A stretch of 64,000 nt of DNA from an uncultured Alistipes sp. (GCA_910576555.1 CAJTIY010000004.1:1-64000), one strand, 5' to 3'; numbered from the stretch's first letter, positions 51,410 to 59,765 are shown. The notes: generated by a model not told the origin, from the letters alone. Numbers and translations: made by a program.

Positions 51410-51856
51410 CTACAGTTTTTCGACGCTGCCGCCGGCCGCCGCGATGGCCGCCTCGGCGCTCTTCGAGAACGCGTGCGCCTTGACGACGAGCGAGCGGGTC
51501 AGCTGGCCGTTGCCGAGGATCTTCACCTTGTCGTTCGACGAGATGAAACCTGCAGCCACGAGCGTCTCGACCGTAACCTCCGAGAGCGACTTTTTAGCAG
51601 CGAGCTCTTCGAGCGTCGACAGGTTGATCGCCTTGAATTCCACACGCTTCAGGTTCGTGAACCCGAACTTGGGAAGACGACGCTGCAGCGGCATCTGACC
51701 GCCCTCGAAGCCCAGCTTGCGCGAGTAACCCGAACGCGACTGGGCACCCTTGTGACCGCGCGTGGCCGTACCGCCATGACCCGAACCGGCACCGCGTGCG
51801 ATTCGCTTGTCGTGGTGCGTTGAACCCTTTGCGGGTTTGAGATTATTGAGTTCCAT
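51410..51856 (-). CDS. rplO: 50S ribosomal protein uL15
   Basis: 148-aa large-subunit protein. It starts MELNNLKPAKGSTHHDKRIARGAGSGHGGTATRGHKGAQSRSGY, the conserved glycine/arginine-rich arm, and continues with the globular domain ending SVEKL. It is between rpmD (27 bp upstream) and secY. Confidence 0.98.
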   Translation of the reverse strand: MELNNLKPAKGSTHHDKRIARGAGSGHGGTATRGHKGAQSRSGYSRKLGFEGGQMPLQRRLPKFGFTNLKRVEFKAINLSTLEELAAKKSLSEVTVETLVAAGFISSNDKVKILGNGQLTRSLVVKAHAFSKSAEAAIAAAGGSVEKL

Positions 51857-51883
51857 GCTTGAAATTTCCGTTAGCTGTTTGAC

Positions 51884-52072
51884 TTACTTTGCGGCGACCT
51901 CCTCGACCTTGACGAGGTGCTTCACGCGCTCGATCATACCCTTGATGATCACCGAATCGTCGTGCTCGACGACGGCGTTGATCTTTTTCAGGCCCAGCGC
52001 GTCGAGATTCTTGCACTGACGCTCCGTAGCGCCGATGCGGCTCTTGATCTGGGTGATTTTCAATCTTGCCAT
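51884..52072 (-). CDS. rpmD: 50S ribosomal protein uL30
   Basis: 62-aa protein with the compact uL30 fold: MARLKITQIKSRIGATERQCKNLDALGLKKINAVVEHDD... The IGATERQCKNLDALGL segment is diagnostic. Lies between rpsE and rplO. Confidence 0.97.
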   Translation of the reverse strand: MARLKITQIKSRIGATERQCKNLDALGLKKINAVVEHDDSVIIKGMIERVKHLVKVEEVAAK

Positions 52073-52083
52073 TGCTCTTCGAA

Positions 52084-52602
52084 TTAACCGTTAAACACCT
52101 TGTTCATCGAGATGCCGCGCACGCGGGCCACGCTGTAGGCGTCGCGCAGTTCGCACAGAGCGCCGATCGTAGCCTTCACCAAGTTGTGGGGGTTCGACGA
52201 GCCCTTGCTCTTCGCGAGCACGTTCTTCACGCCCACCGACTCCAGCACGGCACGCATGGCACCGCCGGCGATGATACCCGTACCGGGAGCGGCCGGACGA
52301 ATCATCACGAGCGAACCGCTGTAACGCGACTCCTGCTTGTGGGGAATCGTACCGTTGATCACCGGGATCTTCACGAGGTTCTTCTTGGCATCCTCCACGC
52401 CTTTGGCGATGGCGGCCTGCACCTCCGAAGCCTTGCCCAGACCGTAGCCCACGACACCGTCCTCGTTGCCCACTACCACGATGGCCGAGAAGCTGAACGT
52501 ACGACCGCCCTTCGTGACTTTGGTGACGCGCTGAATGCTGACGAGCCGGTCCTTGAGTTCGAGATCGCTCGTGCGTACTTTCTTTATGTTCGTATTCGAC
52601 AT
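52084..52602 (-). CDS. rpsE: 30S ribosomal protein uS5
   Basis: 172-aa protein of the 30S body important for decoding accuracy. It has the N-terminal double-stranded RNA-binding domain (VSIQRVTKVTKGGRTFSFSAIVVVGNEDGVVGYGLGKA) and the C-terminal domain (PAAPGTGIIAGGAMRAVLESVG). 6 bp after rplR. Confidence 0.98.
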   Translation of the reverse strand: MSNTNIKKVRTSDLELKDRLVSIQRVTKVTKGGRTFSFSAIVVVGNEDGVVGYGLGKASEVQAAIAKGVEDAKKNLVKIPVINGTIPHKQESRYSGSLVMIRPAAPGTGIIAGGAMRAVLESVGVKNVLAKSKGSSNPHNLVKATIGALCELRDAYSVARVRGISMNKVFNG

Positions 52603-52608
52603 GATCCT

Positions 52609-52971
52609 TTAGAATTTAAGTCCGCCTTCGCGTGCTGCTTCGGCCAGTTGTTTTACACGTCCGTGATACAGGTAGCCGTTGCGGTCGAAGGCCACCGTGG
52701 TGATGCCTTTGGCTGCGGCGCGCTCGGCGGCCAGCTTGCCCACGAGGGCGGCCACGTCGCACTTGTTCTTGCCGGCAGCGGCTTCGGCGACCTCCTTGTC
52801 CAGCGAGGAGGCGGAGGCCAGCGTAACGCCTGCGAGGTCATCAATAAACTGCACGTAGATCTGCTTGTTGCTACGGAATACAGTCATGCGAGGCTGCGCT
52901 GCGGAACCGCTCACGATCTTGCGGATGCGCATCTTGATTCGCTCTCTTCTTTCTATCTTGTTCAATGACAT
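52609..52971 (-). CDS. rplR: 50S ribosomal protein uL18
   Basis: 120-aa 5S rRNA-binding protein. Diagnostic parts are RRERIKMRIRKIVSGSAAQPRMTVFRSNKQIYVQFIDD, and GYLYHGRVKQLAEAAREGGLKF at the end. 16 bp after rplF. Confidence 0.98.
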   Translation of the reverse strand: MSLNKIERRERIKMRIRKIVSGSAAQPRMTVFRSNKQIYVQFIDDLAGVTLASASSLDKEVAEAAAGKNKCDVAALVGKLAAERAAAKGITTVAFDRNGYLYHGRVKQLAEAAREGGLKF

Positions 52972-52987
52972 AACTTCAGACTATTTA

Positions 52988-53575
52988 CTATTTAGCACCT
53001 GCCGACTTGCCTGCCTTGCGACGCAGCTGTTCGCCGACGAACTTGATACCCTTGCCCTTGTACGGTTCCGGCTTGCGCAGCGAACGGAGCTTGGCGGCCA
53101 CCTGACCTACGAGCTGCTTGTCGATCGACTTGAGCGTCACGATGGGGTTGCCCTTCTTCTCCGTCACGGCGGTGGCGGTAACCTCGGCCGGGAGCAGGAA
53201 GTGCGTATCGTGCGAATATCCGAGGCTCATCTCGAGGATCTGGCCCTTGACCTCGGCCTTGAAACCGACGCCGACGAGCTCCTGCTTGATTTCGTAGCCC
53301 TTCGATACGCCGACGACCATGTTGTTGATCAGGGCGCGGTAGAGACCGTGCAGCGAACGGTGGCGCGGCTGGTTGGTCGGACGCGTTACGATCACGGCGG
53401 GGATCTCGTTGCCGGTGTGGGGATCGGTGTGCGAACCGACTTCGACCTTGATGTCCGAGTCGACCTTCTGCGTCAGCGTCCCGAGCGGCCCTTTCACACT
53501 TACCGTATTGTCGGCAGCCACCTCTACGGTAACGCCGGCGGGCAGGTTTACAGGTAATTTACCAATTCTTGACAT
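52988..53575 (-). CDS. rplF: 50S ribosomal protein uL6
   Basis: 195-aa protein made of two repeated domains, near the sarcin-ricin loop. Starts SRIGKLPVNLPAGVTVEVA and includes the conserved KPEPYKGKGIKFVGEQLRRKAGKS near the C-terminus. It is slightly longer than E. coli L6 (177 aa). 25 bp after rpsH. Confidence 0.98.
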   Translation of the reverse strand: MSRIGKLPVNLPAGVTVEVAADNTVSVKGPLGTLTQKVDSDIKVEVGSHTDPHTGNEIPAVIVTRPTNQPRHRSLHGLYRALINNMVVGVSKGYEIKQELVGVGFKAEVKGQILEMSLGYSHDTHFLLPAEVTATAVTEKKGNPIVTLKSIDKQLVGQVAAKLRSLRKPEPYKGKGIKFVGEQLRRKAGKSAGAK

Positions 53576-53600
53576 TGCTTCGTTGTTTGATGATTTCCGA

Positions 53601-53999
53601 TTAGTAGATGTAGCAGAGCACCTCGCCGCCTACGTTCTCCTGACGCGCCTTCGCGTCGGTCATGATGCCTTTCGAGGTCGAGAGGATCGCGATACCCAGA
53701 CCGTTCAGCACGCGGGGCATGTCCGAAACCGAAGCGTACTGGCGCAGACCGGGGCGGCTCACGCGCTTCAGGTTCTTGATGGCGTTGGTCTTCGTGGCGG
53801 CATCCCACTTCAGTGCGATCTTGATCGAGGGGTGTCCCTTCTCGTCGGTATCGAACTTGTAGGCGAGGATGTAACCCTGATCGTAGAGGATCTTGGTGAT
53901 CTCCTGCTTAATTTTTGAACCGGGAGCTTCAACCACCTTGTGGTTGGCTTTCACCGCGTTTCTAATTCTGGTCAGAAAGTCCGCAATAGGATCAGTCAT
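53601..53999 (-). CDS. rpsH: 30S ribosomal protein uS8
   Basis: 132-aa 16S-binding protein (MTDPIADFLTRIRNAVKANHKVVEAPGSKIKQEITKIL..., with the C-terminal STSKGIMTDAKARQENVGGEVLCYIY). It is the first gene after the unusual gap in the cluster and has its own promoter at 54124-54155. In E. coli S8 regulates the spc operon; no evidence for a site here. Confidence 0.98.
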   Translation of the reverse strand: MTDPIADFLTRIRNAVKANHKVVEAPGSKIKQEITKILYDQGYILAYKFDTDEKGHPSIKIALKWDAATKTNAIKNLKRVSRPGLRQYASVSDMPRVLNGLGIAILSTSKGIMTDAKARQENVGGEVLCYIY

Positions 54000-54123
54000 A
54001 ACGAATAAGAAGTTAAAAATTAATTAATTGGTTTGTGTGTTTTCGTCCGCTTCCACCGCTTTCCGTTCCCCCGGCGAGGCCCGAGACCCCGCCGCGCGGG
54101 CCCGGAGCGCACGCGAAAGCGCG

Positions 54124-54155
54124 CAAATATACGCATAATTTCCCGAAATATCAAG
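54124..54155 (-). promoter_or_regulatory. internal promoter upstream of rpsH
   Basis: Minus strand CTTG (54155-54152), 20-bp spacer, TATATTTG (54131-54124). The leader to the rpsH ATG would be about 118 nt and contains a GC-rich stretch that could fold. It would let rpsH through rplQ be transcribed independently of the upstream S10 part. Confidence 0.68.
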
Positions 54156-54159
54156 TTAA

Positions 54160-54620
54160 TCGCCTGATTCCGGCGAATTAAGCTGCTTCGGGACGATACG
54201 GACGATGTCGGCGCACGCTGCACCAACACCCATGTCCGCACGGAAACTCCTGCGGAACACCTCGCGATCGCCCGAAAGAGTCCGGAACACCCCTGCGAAC
54301 CTCCGTCCGCCACGCGCTCCGACCGCTCCTCCGCCGACCCTCGGGTCCGGGAAATCCGTCGCCAAATGCCGAACGTTTCGCTACGTCCCACATATCGGGA
54401 AGTTACCGCCTCCGCGGCGGCACTTTCCCCGATACTGCGACGTATCTACTCGGATTCGACACCCGTATCGGACTCGCTTTCGGCGCAGCCGCCCCGTTTC
54501 CCTCCGCACATGCGGAAAGAACGGACGACCGCCTCGGCTCCACACCGCCGAAAAGCGAATCCTCGCTGAACCGGAAAGGACTCCTCCGCACGGGAGAAGA
54601 TCCCCGGTTCCATACAGAGG
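54160..54620. other. spacer inside the ribosomal cluster
   Basis: About 460 bp without a credible gene between rpsN and rpsH, where most bacteria have little or no gap. The plus strand is C-rich. Small open frames on both strands look spurious. Confidence 0.6.
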
Positions 54621-54646
54621 TTCCCGGGCACGGACGTACCCGGGAA
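54621..54646 (-). terminator. hairpin after rpsN
   Basis: Stem TTCCCGGG/CCCGGGAA with inner ACG/CGT, 11 bp past the rpsN stop codon on the minus strand. No T-tract follows, so it could be a terminator, attenuator or 3' end stabiliser. Confidence 0.6.
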
Positions 54647-54656
54647 TCCCCGAAAA

Positions 54657-54953
54657 TTACCAGCTGGCCTTCGTAACGCCCGGGATCAGACCCTTCGAAG
54701 CCATCTCGCGGAACTGGATACGGCTGATGCCGAACAGTCGGATGTAGCCCTTCGGACGACCCGTGATCTTGCAACGGTTGTGCTGGCGGATGGGGTTCGA
54801 GTTGCGGGGCAACTTCGAGAGGGCGATCCACGCCTCCTCGTGATCCATCTCGCCGCTCTTCACGGCAGCAGCGATCTCCTCGCGCTTATGCGCGTAGCGC
54901 TTGGCGAGCTTGGCACGCTTCACCTCGCGGGCCTTCATCGATTCTTTTGCCAT
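54657..54953 (-). CDS. rpsN: 30S ribosomal protein uS14, zinc-free type
   Basis: 98-aa protein of the 30S head (MAKESMKAREVKRAKLAKRY..., HNRCKITGRPKGYIRLFGISRIQFREMASKGLIPGVTKASW in short blocks). The CxxC-CxxC zinc ligands are absent, making it the C-minus type. It is followed by a hairpin and a ~650-bp gap before rpsH. Confidence 0.97.
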   Translation of the reverse strand: MAKESMKAREVKRAKLAKRYAHKREEIAAAVKSGEMDHEEAWIALSKLPRNSNPIRQHNRCKITGRPKGYIRLFGISRIQFREMASKGLIPGVTKASW

Positions 54954-54959
54954 AGTGCG

Positions 54960-55517
54960 TCAGTTCTTTTTAGCGTTTTTGAAAGGAAGGCCGAAGTCGC
55001 GGAGCAGGGCGTAAGCCTCCTCGTCGGTCTTGGCCGTCGTGACGAAGGTGATCTCCATGCCGAAGATCTTCGTGATCTTGTCGATGTCGATCTCCGGGAA
55101 GATGATCTGTTCGGTGATGCCCAGCGTGTAGTTGCCCTGACCGTCGAACTTCTCGTTGATACCCTTGAAGTCGCGGATACGGGGAAGAGCCACGGCGATC
55201 AGACGCTCCAGAAACTCGTACATCTTCGTGTCGCGCAGCGTCACGCGCACGCCGATCGGCATGCCCTTACGCAGCTTGAAGTTCGAGATATCCTTGCGCG
55301 AACGCGTCTGCACGGCCTTCTGGCCCGTGATCTGCGTCAACTCGGCCTCGGCCACGTCGATGAGCTTCTTGTCGGCGACGGCCTGACCCATACCCTGATT
55401 GATTACGATCTTCTGGAGCTTCGGGCACTGCATGACGCTCGAATAACCGAACTCCTTCATAAGGGCAGGTACGATCTGCTCCTTATACTGTGTCTTGAGT
55501 GTAGGAACGTAAGCCAT
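54960..55517 (-). CDS. rplE: 50S ribosomal protein uL5
   Basis: 185-aa 5S rRNA-binding protein. It contains VPTLKTQYKEQIVPALMKEFGYSSVMQCPKLQKIVINQGMG and the KGMPIGVRVTLRDTKMYEFLERLI segment, in the conserved order. Its start overlaps the last base of rplX. Confidence 0.98.
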   Translation of the reverse strand: MAYVPTLKTQYKEQIVPALMKEFGYSSVMQCPKLQKIVINQGMGQAVADKKLIDVAEAELTQITGQKAVQTRSRKDISNFKLRKGMPIGVRVTLRDTKMYEFLERLIAVALPRIRDFKGINEKFDGQGNYTLGITEQIIFPEIDIDKITKIFGMEITFVTTAKTDEEAYALLRDFGLPFKNAKKN

Positions 55518-55840
55518 TATTTGATCTCCTCCCCTGATTTTTTAGCGTAACGAACTAATTTGCCATTGGCATCCTCCTTGCGGCCGATGCGGGTCGGCTT
55601 GCCGCTCTTGGGATCGAGAACCATGAGGTTCGATACGTGGATCGGAGCCTCCTTCTCGACGATGCCGCCCTGCGGGTTCTGCGCATTGGGCTTGGTGGCC
55701 TTCTTGCAAAGGTTCACGCCCTCGACGATGGCGCGCTGCTTCGACACCTCGACCTTCAGGACCTTGCCCTGCTTGCCTTTGTTGTCGCCGGCCATGACCT
55801 GCACCATGTCCCCTTTTTTAATATGTAATTTGACTGACAT
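55517..55840 (-). CDS. rplX: 50S ribosomal protein uL24
   Basis: 107-aa assembly initiator with the KOW motif near the N-terminus (LHIKKGDMVQVMAGDNKGKQGKVLKVEVSK) and NVVE-like parts such as NPQGGIVEKEAPIHVSNLMVLDPKSGKPTRIG. Lies between rplN (21 bp) and rplE. Confidence 0.98.
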   Translation of the reverse strand: MSVKLHIKKGDMVQVMAGDNKGKQGKVLKVEVSKQRAIVEGVNLCKKATKPNAQNPQGGIVEKEAPIHVSNLMVLDPKSGKPTRIGRKEDANGKLVRYAKKSGEEIK

Positions 55841-55861
55841 ATCCGAAATCGTTTTTTATGA

Positions 55862-56227
55862 TTACAATACTTCGGGTGCGAGGGAGATGATCTTCATGTA
55901 CTGGTCGCGCAGCTCGCGAGCTACGGGGCCGAAGATACGGGTTCCGCGCATTTCACCCTGATTGTTGAGCAGCACCACGGCGTTGTCGTCGAAACGAATG
56001 TACGATCCGTTGGCACGTCTGATCTCTTTGGTCGTGCGTACTACGACGGCCTTCGAAACGGCGCCCTTCTTGACATCGCCCGAGGGAGTCGCGCTCTTGA
56101 CGGCAACCACGATCTTGTCGCCGATCGAAGCGTAGCGACGCTTCGTACCGCCGAGCACACGAATGCAAAGAACCTCCTTCGCACCGCTGTTGTCGGCTAC
56201 TACGAGTCTACTTTCCTGCTGTATCAT
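55862..56227 (-). CDS. rplN: 50S ribosomal protein uL14
   Basis: 121-aa protein at the subunit interface. Sequence MIQQESRLVVADNSGAKEVLCIRVLGGTKRRYASIGDKIVVAVK and the C-terminal GTRIFGPVARELRD are diagnostic. 2 bp after rpsQ. Confidence 0.98.
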   Translation of the reverse strand: MIQQESRLVVADNSGAKEVLCIRVLGGTKRRYASIGDKIVVAVKSATPSGDVKKGAVSKAVVVRTTKEIRRANGSYIRFDDNAVVLLNNQGEMRGTRIFGPVARELRDQYMKIISLAPEVL

Positions 56228-56229
56228 AA

Positions 56230-56484
56230 TTACTTAGCTCTTTCAATGATTTGTACTAATCTCCAACGTTTCGTCTTGCTCAACGGGCGGGTCTCCATGA
56301 TACGTACCGTATCGCCCTCCTTGCAGGTCTCGTCGAGCGACTCGGCGACGAACTTCGTCGTCTTGTTGACGAACTTGCCGTAGATCGGATGCTTCACCTT
56401 GCGTGCGACTGCAACGACAATGGTCTTCTCCATCTTGTTGCTGACAACCACACCGATACGCTCTTTTCTAAGATTTCTTTCCAT
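56230..56484 (-). CDS. rpsQ: 30S ribosomal protein uS17
   Basis: 84-aa OB-fold protein (RNLRKERIGVVVSNKMEKTIVVAVARKVKHPIYGKFVNKTTKF..., GDTVRIMETRPLSKTKRWRLVQI). 8 bp after rpmC. Confidence 0.98.
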   Translation of the reverse strand: MERNLRKERIGVVVSNKMEKTIVVAVARKVKHPIYGKFVNKTTKFVAESLDETCKEGDTVRIMETRPLSKTKRWRLVQIIERAK

Positions 56485-56492
56485 AGTCGTGA

Positions 56493-56684
56493 TTATTTGG
56501 CGTTTTTCTGGCGCAGGATCGTCAGCATGCGAGCTATGTCTCTGCGGTTCTTCTTGATGATCGACGGGTTTTCGATCGGGGACACTGCGTGCTGCACCTT
56601 CAGCTTCGCCAGCTGATCCTTCTCGGCTGCGATGCGCTCTTCGAGGTCCTTGATCGAAATATCCTTGATTTCTGCACTTTTCAT
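56493..56684 (-). CDS. rpmC: 50S ribosomal protein uL29
   Basis: 63-aa helical protein at the tunnel exit (MKSAEIKDISIKDLEERIAAEKDQLAKLKVQHAVSPIENPSIIKKNRRDIARMLTILRQ in blocks). 15 bp after rplP. Confidence 0.97.
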   Translation of the reverse strand: MKSAEIKDISIKDLEERIAAEKDQLAKLKVQHAVSPIENPSIIKKNRRDIARMLTILRQKNAK

Positions 56685-56699
56685 TTTGTGTTCCCTCCC

Positions 56700-57128
56700 T
56701 TAAATAGTGGTTTCGACGTAGTCGCGTCTTACGATGAACTTGGTGGTGATGGGCAGCTTCTGCGCACCGAGACGGAGCGCCTCCTGTGCGATAGCCAGAG
56801 GCACACCCTCGGCTTCGAACAGAATACGACCCGGCGTAACGGGCGCCACGAAGCCTTCGGGATTACCCTTACCCTTACCCATACGTACCTCGGCGGGCTT
56901 CTTCGTGATGGGTTTGTCAGGGAAGATGCGGATCCACAACTGACCCTCGCGCTTCATGTAACGGGTGATGGCCTGACGTGCGGCCTCTATCTGACGGCCC
57001 GTGATCCAAGCCGACTCGAGTGCTTTGATGGCGAACGATCCGTATGCAAGTTGGTTACCTCTTTGAGCGATACCCTTCATACGGCCTTTCTGCATTCTTC
57101 TAAATTTGGTCTTTTTCGGCTGTAACAT
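56700..57128 (-). CDS. rplP: 50S ribosomal protein uL16
   Basis: 142-aa protein near the peptidyl transferase centre. It begins MLQPKKTKFRRMQKGRMKGIAQRGNQLAYGSFAI and has GKGKGNPEGFVAPVTPGRILFE. Follows rpsC after 30 bp. Confidence 0.98.
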   Translation of the reverse strand: MLQPKKTKFRRMQKGRMKGIAQRGNQLAYGSFAIKALESAWITGRQIEAARQAITRYMKREGQLWIRIFPDKPITKKPAEVRMGKGKGNPEGFVAPVTPGRILFEAEGVPLAIAQEALRLGAQKLPITTKFIVRRDYVETTI

Positions 57129-57158
57129 GTTCGTTCTGCTTTAAAAAGGTCCTACTTA

Positions 57159-57935
57159 CTACTGATTGTTGTTGCGACGGTCGCCGCGACGATCGCCACG
57201 ACGGCCACCGCGACGGTCGCCGCCACGACGCTCGCGACGGTCGCCGCGCTCACCGCGGTCGCCCGAAGGAGCCTGCGCCGAAGCGCCTGCGATCTCGAAC
57301 AGGTCGCGCTTGCCGTAGACCGTACCCTGACAGATCCACACCTTCACGCCCAGAATACCCACCTTCGTGAGCGCCTCCGTGAGGCAGTAGTCCACGTCGG
57401 CACGGAACGTATGCAGCGGAATACGACCCTCCTTGACCGTTTCGCTGCGAGCCATCTCGGCACCGCCGACACGACCCGACACCTGAATCTTGATGCCCTC
57501 GGCACCCATGCGCATGGTCGAAGCCACGGCCATCTTCACGGCGCGGCGGAACGATACGCGGCCCTCCAGCTGACGGGCGATGTTCTGACCGACGATCACG
57601 GCGTCGACCTCCGGACGCTTCACCTCGAAGATGTTGATCTGGATCTCCTTGCCGGTGAGCTTCTTGAGCTCCTCCTTGAGCTTGTCGACCTCCTGACCGC
57701 CCTTGCCGATGATGATACCCGGACGCGCCGTCGAAATCGTAACCGTAACGAGCTTCAGCGTGCGCTCGATGATGATCTTCGAAATCGAAGCCTTCGCCAG
57801 ACGGACATTCAGATACTTGCGGATCTTGGCGTCCTCGACGAGCTTGTCGGAGAAATCCTTGCCGCCGAACCAGTTGGAATCCCAACCGCGGATGATACCA
57901 AGACGATTTGCTATCGGATTAACTTTCTGTCCCAT
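57159..57935 (-). CDS. rpsC: 30S ribosomal protein uS3 with RGD-rich tail
   Basis: 258-aa protein of the mRNA entry channel. The KH domain (GIIIGKGGQEVDKLKEELKKLTGKEI) and the C-terminal S3 domain (GVKVWICQGTVYGKRDLFEIAG) are clear. The last ~35 residues form a low-complexity tail of Arg/Gly/Asp repeats (GDRGERGDRRERRGG...), unlike the shorter end of E. coli S3 (233 aa). 4 bp after rplV. Confidence 0.98.
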   Translation of the reverse strand: MGQKVNPIANRLGIIRGWDSNWFGGKDFSDKLVEDAKIRKYLNVRLAKASISKIIIERTLKLVTVTISTARPGIIIGKGGQEVDKLKEELKKLTGKEIQINIFEVKRPEVDAVIVGQNIARQLEGRVSFRRAVKMAVASTMRMGAEGIKIQVSGRVGGAEMARSETVKEGRIPLHTFRADVDYCLTEALTKVGILGVKVWICQGTVYGKRDLFEIAGASAQAPSGDRGERGDRRERRGGDRRGGRRGDRRGDRRNNNQ

Positions 57936-57939
57936 CTGA

Positions 57940-58350
57940 TTACTTGTTTTCTTCGGTTACCATTTTGTCAACTACGATCGTCACGTGGTTCGAGCGCTTG
58001 CGGATGCGGTGCGCACGACCCTGCGGCGCCGCCTGAATGCGCTTCAGCATGCGACCGCCGTCGACGAACACCTCCTTGACGCAGAGCTGCACGTCCTCCA
58101 GACGCTCGCCCTCGTTCTTGGCCTCCCAGTTGGCGATCGCCGACTTGAGGAGCTTCTCCATGCGGATCGAGGCCTCCTTCTTCGAATAGCGGAGGATGCC
58201 CAGCGCCTTGTTGATCTCCACGCCGCGGATGATGTCGGCCACGAGGCGCATCTTGCGGGGAGAGGTCGGGCAGTCGCGCATGATGGCGATTGCCTTCTGC
58301 TTCTTTTCAGCCTTGATTTTCTCGGCTCTTATTGCTTTTCTTGCACCCAT
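57940..58350 (-). CDS. rplV: 50S ribosomal protein uL22
   Basis: 136-aa protein whose beta-hairpin lines the exit tunnel. Typical: RDCPTSPRKMRLVADIIRGVEINKALGIL and the hairpin LKRIQAAPQGRAHRIRKRSNHVTIVV. The N-terminus carries an extra basic stretch (MGARKAIRAEKIKAEKKQK). Confidence 0.98.
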   Translation of the reverse strand: MGARKAIRAEKIKAEKKQKAIAIMRDCPTSPRKMRLVADIIRGVEINKALGILRYSKKEASIRMEKLLKSAIANWEAKNEGERLEDVQLCVKEVFVDGGRMLKRIQAAPQGRAHRIRKRSNHVTIVVDKMVTEENK

Positions 58351-58357
58351 TTTCTAC

Positions 58358-58627
58358 CTATTTTTTCTTGTTACCTGCATGACCGCGGAAGTTGCGCGTG
58401 GGAGCAAACTCGCCGAGTTTGTGCCCTACCATGTTCTCCGTCACATATACCGGAATGAACTTGTTTCCGTTGTGAACGGCGATCGTCTGACCGACGAAGT
58501 CGGGAGAGATCATACTTGCACGCGACCACGTCTTGATTACCGACTTTTTGTTTCCTTCAGCCTGTGCAACGACTTTTGCCTCCAGCTTGGGGTCGATAAA
58601 CGGTCCTTTCTTCAATGAACGGCTCAT
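58358..58627 (-). CDS. rpsS: 30S ribosomal protein uS19
   Basis: 89-aa 30S head protein (MSRSLKKGPFIDPKLEAKVVAQ..., IKTWSRASMISPDFVGQTIAVHNGNKFIPVYVTENMVGHKLGEFAPTR). 17 bp after rplB. Confidence 0.98.
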   Translation of the reverse strand: MSRSLKKGPFIDPKLEAKVVAQAEGNKKSVIKTWSRASMISPDFVGQTIAVHNGNKFIPVYVTENMVGHKLGEFAPTRNFRGHAGNKKK

Positions 58628-58644
58628 TATGTACTCTTATTTAA

Positions 58645-59469
58645 TTATTTTTTCTTACGGGAAATAATAAACTTCGAGGTCGTCTTCTTCGGATTACGCG
58701 TCTTGTAACCCTTAGCGAGCAGACCCTTGCGCGAACGCGGGTGACCACCCGACGCACGGCCTTCGCCACCACCCATCGGGTGATCCACCGGGTTCATTAC
58801 GACACCGCGGTTGCGCGGACGACGGCCGAGCCAGCGTTCACGACCTGCCTTACCCGAGCTTTCGAGGTTGTGGTCGACGTTCGACACAACGCCCACCGTA
58901 GCGCGGCAGGTTACGAGTACCATACGAGTCTCGCCGCTGGGCAGCTTGATGATGGCGAATTTGCCTTCGCGTGCCAGCAGCTGGGCATAGGAACCGGCCG
59001 AACGCGCCATCGCGGCGCCCTGACCGGGGTAGAGTTCGATGTTGTGGATGACCGTACCCAGCGGAATCTCGCTCAAGAAGAGCGTATTGCCCACTTCGGG
59101 AGCGACTCCGGTGCCGCTCATTACGGTCTGGCCTACCTTGAGGCCGTTGGGTGCGATGATGTAGCTCTTCTCGCCGTCGGCGTAAACCAACAGTGCGATG
59201 CGTGCCGTGCGGTTCGGGTCGTACTCGATCGTCTTTACAGTGGCGGGAACGCCGTCCTTCATACGCTTGAAGTCGACCACACGATACATCTGCTTGTGAC
59301 CGCCGCCGATGTAGCGGACCGTCATCTTACCGTCGTTGTTGCGGCCGCCCGTGCTCTTTTTGGGGCGGAGCAGCGACTTTTCGGGCTTGTTCGTCGTGAT
59401 CTCGTCGAACGTGCCGATAATCTTATGTCTCGTACCTGCGGTAACAGGCTTAAATTTTCTTACTGCCAT
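58645..59469 (-). CDS. rplB: 50S ribosomal protein uL2
   Basis: 274-aa core protein near the peptidyl transferase centre. Diagnostic C-terminal block: RGVVMNPVDHPMGGGEGRASGGHPRSRKG; N-terminal MAVRKFKPVTAGTRHKIIGTFDEIT. 5 bp after rplW. Confidence 0.98.
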   Translation of the reverse strand: MAVRKFKPVTAGTRHKIIGTFDEITTNKPEKSLLRPKKSTGGRNNDGKMTVRYIGGGHKQMYRVVDFKRMKDGVPATVKTIEYDPNRTARIALLVYADGEKSYIIAPNGLKVGQTVMSGTGVAPEVGNTLFLSEIPLGTVIHNIELYPGQGAAMARSAGSYAQLLAREGKFAIIKLPSGETRMVLVTCRATVGVVSNVDHNLESSGKAGRERWLGRRPRNRGVVMNPVDHPMGGGEGRASGGHPRSRKGLLAKGYKTRNPKKTTSKFIISRKKK

Positions 59470-59474
59470 CTTCG

Positions 59475-59765
59475 TTAGATATTACTGTAAAAATCGATCT
59501 TGTCTCCGTCCTTCAGGGTAACGATCGCCTTCTTGAAGTTGTTGGCGCGTCCCTCCAGCAGACCGGCCTTCGTGTAACGGCTCTTGAGCTTACCCATGTA
59601 GTTCACGGTGTTCACATCCGTTACGACGACGTTGTACATCTGCTCTACGGCATTGCGAATCTGCAGCTTGTTAGCCCGCACGTCAACGATAAAACCGTAG
59701 CGATTCAACTTTTCGCCCTGAATCGTCATTTTCTCGGTCAAAACCGGCTTAATAATAATGTTCAT
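59475..59765 (-). CDS. rplW: 50S ribosomal protein uL23
   Basis: 96-aa tunnel-exit protein, docking site for trigger factor and SRP (MNIIIKPVLTEKMTIQGEKLNRYGFIVDVRANKLQIRNAVEQMYNVVVTDVNTVNYMGKLKSRYTKAG in blocks). 15 bp after rplD. Confidence 0.98.
   Translation of the reverse strand: MNIIIKPVLTEKMTIQGEKLNRYGFIVDVRANKLQIRNAVEQMYNVVVTDVNTVNYMGKLKSRYTKAGLLEGRANNFKKAIVTLKDGDKIDFYSNI

Noticed and set aside
49063..51483. 806-codon plus-strand open frame
   Set aside because: Antisense to map, secY and infA; no recognisable domain.
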